Shown: one piece after another, positions 48,214-57,888 of the stretch
How the letters are laid out: each line of letters starts with the position of its first letter
Position numbering within the stretch: position 1 is the first letter of the stretch
Assembly (NCBI GenBank): GCA_004014935.1
Contig: CP025325.1
Location: forward strand, 248,001 to 312,000
Direction: 5' to 3'
Length of the DNA: 64,000 nucleotides
Source: Saccharomycopsis malanga
Taxonomy: Eukaryota; Ascomycota; Saccharomycetes; Ascoideales; Saccharomycopsidaceae
Made by a program: the position numbers and the translations under genes
The notes under the pieces: generated by a model
Databases searched by the model: none
The model's input: only the letters and a program-made list of their open reading frames with translations
What the model was told of the DNA's origin: nothing

Positions 48214-49509
48214 ATGTTAACAAGACTAACGGTCAGAAGACCAAATTTCAGAAGTCTGTATATTATAAGTAAATTGTATTTTCATCAGCACCATGCGGAG
48301 AGGCTTAAAAGTGAAGATGATATATTCAATCAAAAGTTGGAAAAACTTCTTAAGAGTGATGAAGGCGAGTCCAGCAGTATTCTTGAGGAAATTAATAAGG
48401 AAAACAGCTTTTCATTGAAGAATTATTTACCTGAAGATATACAGACGAGTAAGGAAGAATCAAAGAATGTAAATCTGGACTCAAAACATGTCCAAGACAT
48501 ATTTCAGGAAGTTCTTGGGAAAAACTTCACTTTTGATGACCCAGACCAGACCATGTTATCACCAAGTGGCATTACAAGCAATCGAAGCTATGAGAAAAAT
48601 TTTTCACAGGCAGTTCGTGCAGATAGGCTGCTTATGAACGGGATTTTGAAAGATTTAAATGAGCAGAAGTTGCTGGATATACCAAATAAACGTTATAGAG
48701 ATACTTTGGGATTTGCTCCAGCCAAATCGCAAGATACCGAAGGCTGGAAAAAAGCAGAACAGATTGGTTTGCAAAGAATTTCAGAAGCATTACAACCTAC
48801 GTTGGATCACATCGAGAATAACATCAATACTGACCATGATTTTGTACAGTTTATACATAACAATATTATTGATCTGTTTGCTATAAGTGCTCATTCTGCC
48901 ACTGTTGGAGCACCTAGTATTTTCGACACTCTTTCTGGATCTGAAAATATCGATTTTCCTCATAGTAAACAGGTGTCGGAAATCCGTGAACAATCCAAGA
49001 AATATCCAGACCGTCCTTTGGTAAATGAACATACTTTTGCAGTTCTTCTTTGCCATTGCTTCAAAACGTATTACAACAATTTTGACAAACCTAGTGCATA
49101 TGACGATATTTCCACAGCATTCGAAACAATCAGAAACTCTGATCATCCGGAACGAGTAGTCTATGGATGCAACACCGATATGTACCATTTCATGATTGAA
49201 ATCACTTGGGAACAAACTCGTGATTTGTTCAGAGTTCAAAGATTGCTTTTCGAAGCTAAAGTAGGCGGCACTGAACTCAACACTGAAACTATACGGATTA
49301 TTGATGATGTCTTCAAAAAAGCAAGAGCTCTTTATTTCGTAGATTATACAGGCTTTAGCAAATCAAGCCAGAAATTAACTGAACAGTTTGATGTAGTCAC
49401 TGACGTTGATGATTGGAATAAAGGCTCCAAGTTTTGGAATCAAGAAGATATTAATCGTTTGAAAAAGTTGAGAGAACAGCTTTACAAACTTGTTGATGAA
49501 AAAACTTGA
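48214..49509 (+). CDS. Mitochondrial protein, Mtf2-like
   Basis: 431 residues. The N-terminus (MLTRLTVRRPNFRSLYIISK) is rich in Arg, Ser and hydrophobic residues without acids, a good mitochondrial presequence. The C-terminal part resembles the Mtf2 (Nam1) domain: KYPDRPLVNEHTFAVLLCHC, FETIRNSDHPERVVYGCNTD, MYHFMIEITWEQTRDLFRVQ, RLLFEAKVGGTELNTETIRI. Mtf2 couples mitochondrial RNA processing and translation to transcription in Saccharomyces and has a similar length (440). The middle region is charged and poorly conserved. The assignment rests on remembered pattern similarity. Confidence 0.6.
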   Translation: MLTRLTVRRPNFRSLYIISKLYFHQHHAERLKSEDDIFNQKLEKLLKSDEGESSSILEEINKENSFSLKNYLPEDIQTSKEESKNVNLDSKHVQDIFQEVLGKNFTFDDPDQTMLSPSGITSNRSYEKNFSQAVRADRLLMNGILKDLNEQKLLDIPNKRYRDTLGFAPAKSQDTEGWKKAEQIGLQRISEALQPTLDHIENNINTDHDFVQFIHNNIIDLFAISAHSATVGAPSIFDTLSGSENIDFPHSKQVSEIREQSKKYPDRPLVNEHTFAVLLCHCFKTYYNNFDKPSAYDDISTAFETIRNSDHPERVVYGCNTDMYHFMIEITWEQTRDLFRVQRLLFEAKVGGTELNTETIRIIDDVFKKARALYFVDYTGFSKSSQKLTEQFDVVTDVDDWNKGSKFWNQEDINRLKKLREQLYKLVDEKT

Positions 49510-49764
49510 TTGTTTTTTATTTCTTTCTTCTAAATATAATAGTGCATAGAAATCAAATGGATTGTACATAAAATTAAATGGATAGGATATATAGTAAATC
49601 GATTTATTCACTTTTTGTATTAAAAAACCCCAAATTGTTGTTGATTTTACAATGGGTCAAACTCTACAGTGAGTTGAATAATATATTTGACTACAGCTTA
49701 TATTGTAGACTAGTTTTTACCTGTAAACTAATTACAGTTTGATAATATTTTCGGTAAAGCAAAA
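49510..49764. other. 3' flank of the Mtf2-like gene
   Basis: AT-rich flank with no feature. CAAATGGATTGTACATAAAA and TTAAATGGATAGGATATATA are short imperfect repeats. Confidence 0.5.
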
Positions 49765-50044
49765 AGATCTAACAGGTGCACGAGTTCGATTCCTGACACG
49801 AACACTTTCCTCGCTGCTATTTACGATGCTGATTGTGATTTCACAGGCAAGTGCAACTGTCTGAAACATGACCTAGACAAAGTCTATTACTTACTTTTAA
49901 CTAATTGGGTGAGAAGATTATAATTAACTGGACATTATTGGGTTTTCCCACTGGTTTATAGAAATTTCCTGATGCGTATATACGAAGCTGATATTTACTA
50001 TGCTCAATATAATTTTTTAATATGCCTCGAAATATAAGATATCA
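49765..50044 (+). mobile_element. SINE family A, head truncated, fused to family B
   Basis: GACCTAACAGGTGCACGAGT-like start, box B GAGTTCGATTCCTGACACGA, ACAGGCAAGTGCAACTGTCT, ACATGACCTAGACAAAGTC, GCGTATATACGAAGCTGATA. The 3' end is partly doubled (CTCAATATAATTTTTTAATA, then CTCGAAATATAAGATATCAT) before family B. Confidence 0.78.
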
Positions 50045-51130
50045 TTCAATATGCCTTACTATTCTCAAGTGGCAAAGTTGGTGGTTGGGGCATGCGCCAC
50101 ACAAAATAGTGTGGAAAACAAGTGTGGCGTTCCTCACTTTGGGTTTTGGGACTCGATTCGCGCTCTTGTAGTTTTGGAGCAATTGTCAAATGTTTTATTG
50201 AATTAAATCAGTGCTATACAGGTTATGCTGATTTGAAAAAAAGTATTCCGGCGTTTTGAATTTTTTTTACTATAGTATAGTGCTATTTGTGATGAAACAT
50301 ACTAGATTTTTGCATAAATATTTGATATAACGGAAAATTTTCAATTTTGACACAGTTGATCCTTTTAAGTCATATTCTAGTGTCTCTACGGTAGTCCAAA
50401 TCATACAAAAAATACATGTCCATATTCTATAAATTTCAAAGTTTTATACCTTGATAATTTTTCTAAGTTTTGGTCTTTATAGGTTATTTAATAGTGAAAA
50501 TGTTTCATTCTGTCTAAAATAACACCTGTTTTGTTGAAAATTGTGTTTTTCACACTTCAGAGAGACTTTCTTTATTTCGTGACGTTATTCCATAGTTTTT
50601 GATTACTTCTAGTTTGTATCCAGTCCCAACCATTGTTGGGCAAACTTTTATCACAAAGAAACACTTATCTCAAGGGCTAAAAAAGGTATGGTTTATTATA
50701 GGTTCTCAGAGGAACTTGTATTCAATAATAAACGTTATGTGTTGTCAGGCTAGCAAATTTCACCTTTCGCTATACAGTGAATATTTTATGGGGCTGGGTA
50801 AAGCATACTGTTCTTCTTATTAAACTTTATACATCTGTTCAGGGAAGTCCGTTTTAAAAATACTTTTATTTCTATTCAACTGAAAGTTGCAAATGTTTTA
50901 ATATTAATTCTACTTTTGTTTTTTGTTTTTCTCGCTGCTCCAGTTTCTGATTTGTGTTATTACATTCTTATTGAAGTTGTATATCGACTGCAAATTGGTG
51001 ATAAATGTTGGCCGTTTTTTTTTGCCAGGTATGTTTTAGTTTTTAATACAATAGCGTGTCAATTGTGTTCAAAGAGTATTGTTGAAAGCCAGAATTAAGA
51101 TTAAAAGCAAAAAAATTCCGTTTTTATGTT
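50045..51130 (+). mobile_element. Family B repeat, longest copy
   Basis: About 1.08 kb. TATGCCTTACTATTCTCAAG leads into the tRNA-like segment: a D-arm-like GGCAAAGTTGGTGGTTGGGG, then GCGCCACAC pairing with GTGTGGCG around AAAATAGTGTGGAAAACAA, then GGGACTCGATTCGCGCTCTT, whose CTTGT can pair with the 5' CAAG. The body includes GGTTCTCAGAGGAACTTGTA (a small hairpin), GGGCTGGGTAAAGC and CAGGGAAGTCCGTTTT. It ends at GTTGAAAGCCAGAATTAAGA and AAGCAAAAAAATTCCG. No open frame of note. Confidence 0.82.
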
Positions 51131-51429
51131 GTGTTAATTTTTATAACTGCTTTATAGTTTGTAATATTACTATGAACTTGTATTGAACGGAGAATATTAT
51201 CATCATTATTGTTGCTACCACTCAATAATTTATATGTTCATATCATTGCTATTCAATATCTTTACAAATCATCAAATATTCAATATCGTTCAGTATTCAT
51301 ATCATTACGATTCATACAACTGCTATTAATAAAATATTCATACCATTATTATTCAACATAATCAAATATTCATATCACCAATATTAAATATACAAACTAA
51401 ACAAACTATTTACAGTCTAACAGTATACA
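51131..51429. repeat. AT-rich simple-repeat region after family B
   Basis: ATATTCATATCATTATTATTC-like units of 20-25 bp repeat irregularly over 51230-51400. This is also the 3' flank of SDH5. Confidence 0.6.
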
Positions 51430-51942
51430 TTACTTGTACTCCTGCAATTCTGGCATTCTCAAAATTACCTTCTCGGAGTTAACGCTAAACTCTTGCAACT
51501 TGTGCAAAATCTTACTGTCCTTCCACTCTGGTTTAAGCGGCGTCACTTCATAGTTTTTAGTCGCCCAGTAATAAATGTCCCAGTCTGGAAGATCCAACAA
51601 CTTGTCATACTCTTCAAGCTGTTCATATGTCATATTTTTGAGATATTTGGCAGCAAATCGAGACAAGAGTAAATCTGTCTCAAGAATGCCTCTCTTCCGG
51701 CTCTGATAAAGTAGCCGAGCCCGCTTGGTTTCAAGCGGCTCATTAATCCGCGGTATTGGCTTCACCGTCAACTCAAGCTCATTCTCATTGCCTTTTTTCA
51801 GAGACACATTAATGTCGTTTCTAGTCTTGCTATTGAAAATTGAGCATCTAACGGAAAAATTGGCTTTCGAACCTGAAGTAAAAGCACTTGAGCCACCGGC
51901 CCTAGAAATAACGCTTCTCAGAACAAATTTACTCATAAACAT
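51430..51942 (-). CDS. SDH5: Succinate dehydrogenase assembly factor 2 (Sdh5/Emi5)
   Basis: Needed to attach FAD to the Sdh1 flavoprotein of complex II in the mitochondrial matrix. The first ATG is near 51942 ([16 protein letters not shown]), giving about 170 residues; the frame is open eight codons further upstream but without an ATG. The N-terminal 30 residues are Arg/Ser-rich, a mitochondrial presequence. The family core is clear: [40 protein letters not shown] and [19 protein letters not shown]. Confidence 0.92.
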   Translation of the reverse strand: MFMSKFVLRSVISRAGGSSAFTSGSKANFSVRCSIFNSKTRNDINVSLKKGNENELELTVKPIPRINEPLETKRARLLYQSRKRGILETDLLLSRFAAKYLKNMTYEQLEEYDKLLDLPDWDIYYWATKNYEVTPLKPEWKDSKILHKLQEFSVNSEKVILRMPELQEYK

Positions 51943-52373
51943 TTTGAAAAATACTACAATAATCACTATTATTCATCATTTATTAGTAGTTTATAAACAT
52001 TCACATATACATATATACACTTTCAAAGTTGCCCTCCCTCCTACACATTGGAAAAAAAAAACATGCAAAATACGTGACACACGCAGCGTCTTATGTATCA
52101 CATGACACACACGTTTACCCACATAATGCTACATATTTCAGCAGACTATGGGCGACCAGCGAGGGCGGGAGAGAGACGTTTCAAGAAGCGAAACATAATC
52201 AAAAGGTTCAATAATGTTTAATGAACAGTAAAAAAAAACAAAAAAGAAAACGACAAGCGTTTCTGTTGCAGTGTCTTGTTTCTTTTGGCCGAAAAAAATA
52301 ATAATAAAGAAACAACGTTGCTGCTAAATCAGTGAGTGGACGTAATCAGCAAGTATTACCCCGAGGTTTCAAC
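51943..52373. other. Divergent promoter region between SDH5 and ERS1
   Basis: A-rich runs at 52051-52061 and 52231-52250. GCGTCTTATGTATCACATGA resembles sequence at 18677-18705 (GCGTCTTGCTGCGTACCACA), probably by chance. No gene. Confidence 0.55.
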
Positions 52374-53401
52374 ATGCCGTCGTTTCTTTCGCTTTTATCC
52401 AAGTTTTTTGGGGTTGGTTATGTGTTGTTCTGGGTAAGTATATTTTTCTGATTACAGGAGGTTATGGCCAGAAACTAACGAGAAAACAGAGTTCTGCGTT
52501 TTATCCAGCTTTAATAATGAACTATAAGCTGAAGTCGTCAGATGCGCTTTCCTTGGATTCGCTAGTTCTCAATGTTGTGGGATATTGTTCGTATTTTATC
52601 ACAATATATCTTCAGCTATACAACCCCAAAGTGGTCAAGGAGTATGAAAAAGTGTATAAAACAAAGCCGATTCTCTCGCTCATCGACTTGTTCTATGCCT
52701 CGCATTGTTTGATCTGTATATGTGTGACCGTAGCCCAGGTGGTTTATTATCGGGTTGTTAAGCTAAAACGTCTCCATGGTGTTCCTAACAGTGTGTATCA
52801 ACACCGGTTTTCTCTTCGTAACGACTGGAAGCATGTTCGTACAGTGCTTTCCAAAACCAGTGCCAGTACAAAGTATCTATTGTTGGCACTAACTATCTTG
52901 ATTCTTGTGAGTCTTTACAAAGCCTTTGTTGCCGAGTCGTTATCTCTACTTGTTCTTACAAAGGTTCTTACGCTGGTGAAGTTGTTTATAAACTGCATCA
53001 AGTTCTTGCCGCAAATATTGCTCAATTATAAAAACAAATCCGTCCAAGGATACCCATTTCTAAGCATCTATTTCGATTTAGCAGGCGGCACCATGTCCCT
53101 TTGTCAGATTGTACTCGATAACTATTTGATTCTAGTGCATTTCAAAAATGAAAGACCTATTAACCGCATGGGTATTGAAATCGATCACAACTTGAGATTT
53201 AGCTTGGTAGATTTTATCAAGAAGAATTTCGCCAAATGCGGCTTAGTTCTCGTTGGCTTCTTTTTTGACTTTTGCTTTCTTACCCAGAAAAGATTGTATG
53301 AGAAGAATAGCATCAAAATCGGTGACATAGGCCACACATCCCAGCGGCAGGAGGACATGATACAGTTGGAAAGCATTGACGGTAAAACACAGACTGTTTG
53401 A
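52374..53401 (+). CDS. ERS1: Cystinosin-family lysosomal/vacuolar transporter, Ers1-like (two exons)
   Basis: PQ-loop protein of the cystinosin family, which exports cystine or related amino acids with protons from vacuoles and endosomes. Exon 1 is 52374-52433 (20 codons) and exon 2 is 52490-53401, giving 323 residues. The 56-bp intron has GTAAGT, AACTAAC and CAG. Splicing joins GYVLFW to SSAFYPALIMNYKLKSSDAL, completing the first PQ-loop region. In that motif the glutamine is replaced (YPAL instead of YPQL). The second motif, KFLPQILLNYKNKSVQGYPF near residue 193, followed by YFDLAGGTMSL, is intact. There are about seven hydrophobic segments. The protein is longer than Saccharomyces Ers1 (260), mainly by a C-terminal tail. 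Confidence 0.82.
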
Positions 53402-53654
53402 TGGTTTTCTGATATTTGGCATTTATAGATAGATTTAATTTCAAATTTCATTGCAAATTGCATTTCAAATTGCATTTCAAACTACATTTCAAACTAGATC
53501 TCGAATTACATTTTTTTTTTCTTGACACTTTAATCAAAAGTAGACCATTTTAAAGAGCTTACGCATTACTGGTGTTAACCTTTAGTGTGCACTGAAGACA
53601 CTGTAGCTCTTAACAATGAATAAGGACCTCCAAGGCTTTTAAATTGTTGATAAG
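53402..53654. repeat. 3' flank of ERS1 with 12-bp repeats
   Basis: CATTTCAAATTG-type 11-12 bp units repeat about seven times at 53437-53515, then a T-run. It is consistent with the habit of repeats growing at gene 3' ends in this window. The rest is featureless. Confidence 0.65.
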
Positions 53655-53805
53655 TTGTGAGGCCACTGGGCCATTTGGCTCAGTAATCAGTGCTCTCGGA
53701 CAAGAGAAAAAAGACGTGGCAGGATTTTTTAACCACTACTTCTCTCGAAAACGAGATAAAAGACGTAACAGGTTCAAGGGTGAGAAGACAACAATACTGA
53801 TCTCA
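53655..53805 (+). mobile_element. SINE family A, 5' half
   Basis: GAGGCCACTGGGCCATTTGG, CTCAGTAATCAGTGCTCTCG and GACAAGAGAAAAAAGACGTG, then a second head unit (CTCTCGAAAACGAGATAAAA, GACGTAACAGGTTCAAGGGT). The 3' domain is absent. It defines the family's 5' end together with the copy at 44 kb. Confidence 0.75.
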
Positions 53806-53944
53806 TAGACAAATCAGTTCAAGACGTAGCATCTCTCGTAGAATCCTTTTATTTCTGCTTATACATATGGCAAAAAATAAGCATACTAATTGCCAAAATA
53901 TACTCTTGAATAGTAAAAACAGTCTCTCTTTTCAACATAATATG

Positions 53945-54770
53945 CCTATATGCCTTACCAGTGCCCTGTGGCCAAGTTGGCTGAGGCATGCGCCACACAA
54001 AATAGTGCAGAATAGTGCAGAAAAATAAGTGTGGCGTTCCTCACTTGGGTGTTTGGTACTCAATTCGCGCTGTCGTCGTTTTGGAGTAATCATCAAACGT
54101 TTTATTCAATTAAATCAATGCTATCCAGTTTATTGTGATTTGAAAAAACAGATCCCACCATTGTAAAATTTTGTGTTATATAATAGTACTATTTGTAATG
54201 GAAAAATATTAGATTTTCGCATGAATATTTGATATAAGGAAAAATTGTCAAATTTAACCAAAAGTTAATCTTTTAAATCATATTGTAGAGTCTTTACAGC
54301 AGGCCAAACCATACAAAAATTATATTTTTATACTCTTTACAATTTACAGCTTCATAAAATGTACTTTGCTTAGAGATTTGGTTTTTATAAATTATTTGAT
54401 AGTGAGAAAGTATTATTTTGTCAAATATAACACATAATTCGTTAAAATTTGTGTTTTTTTATTTCTCAGAGGGACTTCTTTTGTTTCTTGACATTAGTCC
54501 ATAGTACATGAATGCATTTTAGTTTTACTTGTGTTTTCTGCAGCGTTTTAATGTAATTTCATCCCAAAGAAACAGGTGTCTAAAAAAAGCATTGTTTATT
54601 ACAGGTTTTCAGAAGAGCTTATACTCAATATTAATCATAATGTATTACCAAACTAGTGTATTCCGACGTCCGTTATACATTGAATATTTCATGGGGCTCG
54701 GTAAAGCGTAATGTGCTTATAAATAAGCTTTATCTCTCGGTTCAGGGGAGGCCGTTTTTAAAACAATAAG
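53945..54770 (+). mobile_element. Family B repeat
   Basis: ATATGCCTTACCAGTGCCCT, TGGCCAAGTTGGCTGAGGCA, GTGTGGCGTTCCTCACTTGG, TACTCAATTCGCGCTGTCGT and the shared body to GGGCTCGGTAAAGCGTAATG, GCTTATAAATAAGCTTTATC and CAGGGGAGGCCGTTTTTAAA. The 3' end is lost, and a SINE A copy follows. Confidence 0.78.
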
Positions 54771-54779
54771 ATGTTTGAA

Positions 54780-54945
54780 AGGGTATTCAAAGCTCTCGTA
54801 GAGGAGAAAAACAAGACCTAACAGGAACATGGGTGAGCCAACTATGATCAAAAGGACATGATTGGGTTTTACAAAGTCCCCTTAGATATAGCGCGTATAT
54901 ACGAAACTGATGCTTCCCATGCTCGAAATATAAGCTGCTAGAATA
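54780..54945 (+). mobile_element. SINE family A, short variant
   Basis: GCTCTCGTAGAGGAGAAAAA, CAAGACCTAACAGGAACATG, then TTTTACAAAGTCCCCTTAGA, TATAGCGCGTATATACGAAA, CTGATGCTTCC and GCTCGAAATATAAGCTG. A minus-strand tail fragment (TATATTTCGAGCCCACTACA) follows at about 54976-54995. Confidence 0.75.
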
Positions 54946-55019
54946 ATTTAGGAAACATAATAATAATAATATCATATATTTCGAGCCCACTACAGTATTT
55001 AACAATTATATAATACAAA

Positions 55020-55724
55020 TCACAATCCGCGGAAGAAAAACTGTAAATAATAGCTTTTTATGTCCACATCCCAATAATCCCATAAAGCTGTTGTGTCTTC
55101 AAAGGAGTTTCGGACTACAGGTTTATTGGGTATTTTGAAACAGACATTCTCGTAAGGTTCTGCACTGATAACCAAGTACTGGAACTTGTGTGATCCGGTA
55201 CCATCATCCACACTGTTGTCAACGTCTACTTTCTGTTCATAATAATTCATAAACCGGTACCGAGGCTTGATGCCATCAGCAATCCGTGGAAACTGCATTA
55301 TTACCAGAAGCCCTAACTGCTCCGTAAGAGGATGACGCACTTTTTGTATACGATACGCCGGAGTACCTATTTTTACATAGTTCTTTTTAAGCACACTACT
55401 GATGCCAAAGCCAGTCTGCTGGACATCTTGAACAGACTGTGTCTGGCTACGCTCTACACGAAGCTGGCGTCGCTTAAGATTTGTCTGGTGCTTCTTACCC
55501 TGGATGTGTATGAGAAACGAGGACTCTGACACGTGTGTGGTCAAACATAAACGGCATTCTAAGAAGCCAAGATGGTTTCTAAATACATATGGATCATTTT
55601 CAATGAAACTCGAAGACGTTGATAACAACTCCCGTACTCTAGCTCTGCGCGCAGCATCTGTCTCTTGCGATGAGGCCAAACCTCCGCCACCTTGCTTATT
55701 TCCTACCCTATTCTGATAATCCAT
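55020..55724 (-). CDS. PRP11: Splicing factor 3A subunit 2 (Prp11)
   Basis: U2 snRNP protein of the SF3a complex, needed for prespliceosome assembly. It has 234 residues. The N-terminal MDYQNRVGNKQGGGGLASSQ is the strongly conserved SF3A2 start. A matrin-type C2H2 zinc finger follows: Cys57, Cys60, His73 and His79 in ECRLCLTTHVSESSFLIHIQ plus GKKHQTNL. The C-terminal part (FPRIADGIKPRYRFMNYYEQ, WDYWDVDIKSYYLQFFF) is the Prp11/SF3A2 beta domain. No proline-rich C-terminal tail, as in Saccharomyces. Confidence 0.93.
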   Translation of the reverse strand: MDYQNRVGNKQGGGGLASSQETDAARRARVRELLSTSSSFIENDPYVFRNHLGFLECRLCLTTHVSESSFLIHIQGKKHQTNLKRRQLRVERSQTQSVQDVQQTGFGISSVLKKNYVKIGTPAYRIQKVRHPLTEQLGLLVIMQFPRIADGIKPRYRFMNYYEQKVDVDNSVDDGTGSHKFQYLVISAEPYENVCFKIPNKPVVRNSFEDTTALWDYWDVDIKSYYLQFFFRGL

Positions 55725-56439
55725 TGTTATTTTTTGACACTGATGTTAAATGTTAATAAATAACCATCTCTGTTGCCTCATCTATCAATTTTTCATTATG
55801 GATATACCAATTGAGAGGGGCAATGGCACATACCCTCGCGGTTGGTATACACCAATGTGGTGGGCAAACATATACCAATAGAGAGGGTCAATAGTTGGAT
55901 AATAGGTATAGCAAGGAATGTTTTGCACAATTTGATGATTTTTAGTGTGGATTTTTATAGCAATGGATAAATTGAAACCATTATTGCTGAAAAAGGTTTT
56001 AAAAGTCTTATTTTCATTATTTTTTGCTACAATGTGTGAACCAGTTGAATAAGCTCTTTTTATTCCCTAGACCTTCTTTTGGCAATAAGCTAGGGTTTTT
56101 TTTTGACAATCCTGTAACATATAGCTTTATATATGACAATAAAGTGTAGATTGAAGAAAAAAAGGGTCAGTAGTTAATGTCATATTTTCATGTATTCACC
56201 CATAGTTAAGAGAATTCCACGTGATGGTCATGATATAATGATTAAGGTCTACTTGAAAAAAACAACAATATCAACCATTTGATGACCTTTAGATGATGAA
56301 AACCCAGGCCTAATTGAGCGGTTAGATAACACGAGGGAGTTTGGGTTTATTATTTGAGTACAGAAGAAAAAAAAAAATTGCGAAAAAATTGCGAGAAAAT
56401 AATTTTTGCCTATTTTTCAATAGTTAGTGCACTAGCCTA
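55725..56439. other. Divergent promoter region between PRP11 and the zinc-finger gene
   Basis: ATATACCAATTGAGAGGGGC at 55801-55820 and ATATACCAATAGAGAGGGTC at 55871-55890 are imperfect direct repeats 70 bp apart, with GGTTGGTATACACC between them. A T-run is at 56096-56104 and an A-run at 56367-56379. No gene. Confidence 0.55.
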
Positions 56440-57888
56440 ATGAGTGAGGTCAAGTCACAGATTAGTGAGAATGAAACGCCACAACCAGGTGGAAACAACG
56501 GTGTTCTCTATCGGCATTTTTGCCAGTGGGAGGCATGTGACAAGCAGTTCTATGATCTCGACTCATTGGTCGGACATTTAATGGTAGAACATATCAAATC
56601 TAGACAGCTGAAATATCGGTGTGAATGGAAAGGATGTTCACGAGGAGGGATTATCCAACCGAGTCGGTTTGCCTTGGTATCACATGTACGGTCCCATACT
56701 GGGGAAAAGCCGTATTATTGTATTATTCCTGAATGTGCCCGTAAGTTTACAAGAAGTGATGCTTTGGCCAAACACATGCGGACAGTACATGATGCTAATC
56801 CGAGCCATGGGACAGAGATCCATCCATGGTGGTACCATGTGAAAGATTTGCTATTGCAAGATTCGCCTAAGTATCGCCAACTCGTAGAAGCCCGTTTGCA
56901 GGACAGTAGAGAACGCTTTGTAAATTTACAGCATAATAAGAGCTTGGAATATGCCCAGGCATCTAGAAAACGGTATTACAATGCCATTGAACATGATTCT
57001 GACTTCAAGTTTGTGTATGAATTGCTATTCAATAACAATTTCCATGACCTTCACCCGCTAAAGTCTCTTAAACTTGCAACAAAACCCGAAGCCGAAGCTG
57101 GCACTATGAAAGATGCACCAAACAGTTTGGCTATTTCGGATCTATCAACAGAATCTAATGTTAAAGATGAAAACGTGACTGACAAGCAAATAAAAATGTT
57201 GCTTCAGTTACACGAGCACCATTCTAAAAAAATGTATATTCTGGACATTTTAAATAATGATGTCCAATCAGCAAACTCTGCTAAACGTATGAAACTCTCG
57301 TCCATATTGGAATTACATAAGGATGAGGAGAAAAATCATGATGTTGAAAAAAATCATGATTTTGAGAATATAAATCAAAATCATGATATTGATATAAATC
57401 AACAGTCTGATATTGACAGTATAAATCAAAAGTCTGATATTGACAATATAAATCATGAGTTTGATGATGACGATATATTGAAAATCCTTAAAGACCACCA
57501 AAACCCAGAGTTTCTAGACCTCAAGTTTAAAGAGAAACTCACTTCTGACTTTACCACTAATTTGTCCTTGTTAAAGCAGCTTCTCACCTCCAAAACCAAA
57601 GAAAACGACTTTTTGTCTAGCATTTATCCAGGCAACCGTCTTAGCCAAAGCGTTCGTCATCCCACCGAAAATACTACTGAAACAGAGTCTTCCGATACAG
57701 ACGATGATCCTGCGGACGACAGCCTTTCGCCAAAAGAAAGGTACGAAAGATTGAAACGGTACTATTTGTGGAATTGGGAAGCTAATCAGTTGCTTCAGAA
57801 AAATCTTAGTAGTTTGCTAGACGAAAAGAAACGCTTGTTCTTGGCCAAGGAAGTTTTGTTCGATGCAAACATGCTGCTCGAACCATAA
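56440..57888 (+). CDS. C2H2 zinc-finger protein, YY1/Iec1-like
   Basis: 482 residues with three zinc fingers at the N-terminus: Cys28/Cys33/His46/His51, Cys61/Cys66/His82/His86 and Cys94/Cys99/His112/His117. The linker HTGEKPYYC and the third finger (FTRSDALAKHMRTVH) are typical DNA-binding fingers. The first two, with WEACDKQF and EWKGCSRGG, recall the INO80-complex finger proteins (S. pombe Iec1) and YY1. A low-complexity Asn/His/Asp/Ile-rich region (about residues 290-345) contains repeated NHDI, SDID and NIN units. An acidic patch (ETESSDTDDDPADDS) follows, and then a C-terminal helical segment (ERYERLKRYYLWNWEANQLL) that could be a complex-binding region. The role in chromatin remodelling is inference. 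Confidence 0.75.
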   Translation: MSEVKSQISENETPQPGGNNGVLYRHFCQWEACDKQFYDLDSLVGHLMVEHIKSRQLKYRCEWKGCSRGGIIQPSRFALVSHVRSHTGEKPYYCIIPECARKFTRSDALAKHMRTVHDANPSHGTEIHPWWYHVKDLLLQDSPKYRQLVEARLQDSRERFVNLQHNKSLEYAQASRKRYYNAIEHDSDFKFVYELLFNNNFHDLHPLKSLKLATKPEAEAGTMKDAPNSLAISDLSTESNVKDENVTDKQIKMLLQLHEHHSKKMYILDILNNDVQSANSAKRMKLSSILELHKDEEKNHDVEKNHDFENINQNHDIDINQQSDIDSINQKSDIDNINHEFDDDDILKILKDHQNPEFLDLKFKEKLTSDFTTNLSLLKQLLTSKTKENDFLSSIYPGNRLSQSVRHPTENTTETESSDTDDDPADDSLSPKERYERLKRYYLWNWEANQLLQKNLSSLLDEKKRLFLAKEVLFDANMLLEP

